NCBI GenBank assembly: GCA_003220855.1
Contig: QHTP01000226.1
Coordinates: 1 to 6,962 of the forward strand
DNA length: 6,962 nucleotides
From: Gemmatimonadota bacterium
GTDB lineage: Bacteria; Gemmatimonadota; Gemmatimonadetes; Gemmatimonadales; GWC2-71-9
Reading direction: 5' to 3'
Shown here: positions 5,279 to 6,962 of the stretch, one piece after another
Numbering within the stretch: the stretch's first letter is position 1
How the letters are laid out: every line of letters begins with the position of its first letter
Translations under genes and position numbers: made by a program
Notes under the pieces: generated by a model
Told to the model about the DNA's origin: nothing
What the model saw: the letters and a program-made list of their open reading frames with translations, nothing else
Databases searched by the model: none

Positions 5279-6962
5279 GGCCCGCTCCCCCCGCCGCCCG
5301 CGTCGGCCGCGGCCCGGATGTCCGGGTCGCGCGACACCGCGGCCCGGCGGAGCACCGCCAGCGCCCGTGGATCCCGTTGCCACCCGCTCGCGAGCCCCGC
5401 CAGCGCGGCGAGCAGCTCCGCGGACTTGGGGGGCAGCTTCTCCCGTCCGAACAGGGTTCGACCCGCCGAGGTCAGCCGCAGCAAGACGGCGAGCGCCGCC
5501 GGCGCCCGGGCATAGCCGAGGGCGCGGACGGCAAGGGTCCGGACGTCGGGCGGTAGTGCGCGGTCGATGGCGCGTCCCGCCAGCGCCGGGACCGCCCCCT
5601 CGGGGCAGCTCTGGAGCGCCACCGCCAGCCCCAGCGCCAGCCGCAGCGTACGCGGATCCGAATCTTGGAGGCCCAGCGCGAGCGCGTCGTCGCGTCCGGC
5701 GGGAAGCTTGACCTGGACCTTCACGGCTTGCCAGCGGACGCGCGCATCCTGGTGGCGCAGGTAGGCCGCCGCCGAGAACCCCGGCGGGAGCGGCGACAGG
5801 TCCTCGAGCAGCGCGAGCATGTTCCGGGTCACGTACCAGCGCGGGTCTTCGAGCCGCGCGATCACGACCGGAGCGATCTCCGCTCCCATCTTGACGAGCT
5901 GGGCGAGCAAGCCGCGCCGGACCCCGCGCGCCTCGGCAGCGGCGAGCGCGTCCAGGAGGGGAGGCGCCGCCGGGAGACCGACCCGGGGCACCAGCCGCTC
6001 GAGGGTCTTGAAATCCACCGGCTCTTGCATGGCGAGCTGGCGCACGACGTCGGCCGTCGCGAGCCGTGCCCACACCTCGGGCGCGGCGCCCTGCGCCTCG
6101 GGGACGTCGGCGAGCGCGTCGAGCAGGTGGCCCAGCCGCCCCTCCCGCACCACGCGATCCGCGGCAGCGAGCACGTGCGCGTTGACGGCGTCGACCTCGA
6201 GCGCCATCGCGACGATGCGATCCGGCTCGGTCGAGTGGGCGCCGTCGGCCGGCGCCCCGCCCTCGGGCGCCGCGCGCGCCATGCGCTGCAGCGCCGCTCC
6301 GTACGCCCCCGGGTTCGGATCCGCCAGCGTCCAGCCCTCGAGCAGCCGGCGCACCTGGTCGCGCAGCGCGGCGTCCGCCTGGGGCCGCACTTCAGCGGCG
6401 CCCGCCTCGGCGTGCGCGGCTAGCTTGGACAGCATCCGGACCAGCGAGTGCGAGATCGTCTGGTGCGACGAGTCCGCGGCGGCCTGCACGATGTCGAGCA
6501 CGGCGTCGACGGCCATCCCGTCGGTCGCGTCGTACACGAACTGGCGCCGCTGCACGAAATCGCCGCCCATTTCGACCAGGCGCTGCAGCGTTTCCGGCTT
6601 GAGGGCGCCTATCAGCCGGGACGTGCGACGCCGCAGGGCGACCGCGTCCGCGCTGCCCGCCGTCTTCAGCTCGTCCGCGATCTGCAGCAGGTAGCCGACG
6701 ATCACCTGGTCGTACGCCGCGGCGTCGGTCCGCGGGTGGTCGTCGATGGCGCGGGCGATGACCGCCGGCTCGGTCGGGGTCGGGCGGTCGTCCCCCGCTT
6801 GCGCCGTGAGGGCCGCGCGGGCCAGGCCTACCCACAGCTGCGCGGCCCGCGCCCCGCGCTCCGACGCGGCCGCTCCGTCGTCCACCAGCTCGAGGCGCTC
6901 GTAGGTGAGCGGGTGCAGCTGGACGCAGGTCCAGGCGCGCAACCGCTCCGGCGCGCCCAGCC
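5275..6962 (-). CDS. HEAT-repeat-like helical protein (5' partial)
   Basis: The frame is open from the window edge to TGA 5277-5275, covering at least 561 codons. The first possible start inside the window is TTG at 6942, but sense codons continue upstream of it (LGAPER), so the true start may lie outside. The protein is Ala/Leu-rich and almost wholly helical. The C-terminal half shows HEAT-like repeat units, such as LEDPRWYVTRNMLALLEDL (about 5801-5857), LRHQDARVRWQAVKVQVKL (about 5705-5762) and LQDSDPRTLRLALGLAVAL (about 5620-5676), plus weaker ones towards the end (DVRTLAVRALG; DPDIRAAADA). Such arrays usually serve as protein-binding scaffolds. No signal peptide, membrane segment or enzyme motif is visible. 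The C-terminus ends in a flexible GGGGSGP. The 4-base overlap with the HD-GYP gene suggests coupled synthesis, and a scaffold or regulator role for that protein is inference. Confidence 0.8.
   Translation of the reverse strand, partial: LGAPERLRAWTCVQLHPLTYERLELVDDGAAASERGARAAQLWVGLARAALTAQAGDDRPTPTEPAVIARAIDDHPRTDAAAYDQVIVGYLLQIADELKTAGSADAVALRRRTSRLIGALKPETLQRLVEMGGDFVQRRQFVYDATDGMAVDAVLDIVQAAADSSHQTISHSLVRMLSKLAAHAEAGAAEVRPQADAALRDQVRRLLEGWTLADPNPGAYGAALQRMARAAPEGGAPADGAHSTEPDRIVAMALEVDAVNAHVLAAADRVVREGRLGHLLDALADVPEAQGAAPEVWARLATADVVRQLAMQEPVDFKTLERLVPRVGLPAAPPLLDALAAAEARGVRRGLLAQLVKMGAEIAPVVIARLEDPRWYVTRNMLALLEDLSPLPPGFSAAAYLRHQDARVRWQAVKVQVKLPAGRDDALALGLQDSDPRTLRLALGLAVALQSCPEGAVPALAGRAIDRALPPDVRTLAVRALGYARAPAALAVLLRLTSAGRTLFGREKLPPKSAELLAALAGLASGWQRDPRALAVLRRAAVSRDPDIRAAADAGGGGSGP

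Noticed and set aside
5279..6073. Upstream extension of the HD-GYP frame to 657 residues
   Set aside because: The extra residues are Arg/Gly/Pro-rich and out of frame with the HEAT gene that clearly codes there. The GTG at 5278 with a purine-rich upstream site fits the family start.
5665..6694. Long plus-strand open frames opposite the HEAT gene
   Set aside because: Their composition is Arg/Ser/Ala-rich with no domain motifs, and they mirror the codon bias of the real minus-strand gene.

Overview
The window is very GC-rich, and most codons end in G or C. It is densely coding and carries GTG starts inside GTGA stop/start overlaps. The gene content (an alternative GlmU-type sugar nucleotidyltransferase of the kind known from Bacteroidota and Gemmatimonadota-like genomes, a membrane Ser/Thr kinase with an extracytoplasmic tail, and an HD-GYP protein next to a HEAT-repeat protein) suggests a Gemmatimonadota-like or related bacterium. 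That placement is inference from gene families only. I see no tRNA, rRNA, CRISPR array, insertion sequence or phage gene.

Left part, plus strand (1-1910): the 3' end of a mannose-1-phosphate guanylyltransferase (GMP) gene overlaps the start of a GlmU-like acyl/nucleotidyltransferase gene. This junction occurs twice. The first copy of the GlmU-like gene runs only about 111 codons (142-474) and then joins, in frame, the C-terminal part of the GMP gene (475-888). The GMP gene ends again in exactly the same way, and a second GlmU-like copy starts at 885. This second copy reads through to a complete C-terminus at 1910 but lacks 48 codons near its N-terminus. The GMP tail repeat is perfect over 155 bases. 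The shared GlmU-like stretch differs at 19 of 177 bases, almost all synonymous. The arrangement is either a real tandem duplication with recombination between diverged alleles or a chimeric assembly or amplification product. It is the oddest feature of the window and should be settled before the two short genes here are taken as real.

Middle, plus strand (1975-3651): a Ser/Thr protein kinase with a complete set of catalytic motifs, one membrane segment and an extracytoplasmic region ending in a probable NTF2/SnoaL-like domain. It converges, with an 18-base gap, on the minus-strand genes.

Right part, minus strand (6962-3670, read right to left): a HEAT-repeat protein whose 5' end lies outside the window, an HD-GYP phosphodiesterase-type protein coupled to it by a GTGA overlap, a strong GC hairpin just after the HD-GYP stop, and a small exported protein. 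The HEAT and HD-GYP genes look like a translationally coupled pair. The small exported protein may be co-transcribed with them or separated by the hairpin.

The left genes would serve nucleotide-sugar supply for envelope polysaccharide. The kinase and HD-GYP genes are signalling proteins with no visible link to that pathway other than position. I do not see convincing evidence of a wholly new system. The most useful leads are the mosaic duplication, the kinase sensor domain, and the HEAT/HD-GYP pair with its altered GYP motif.
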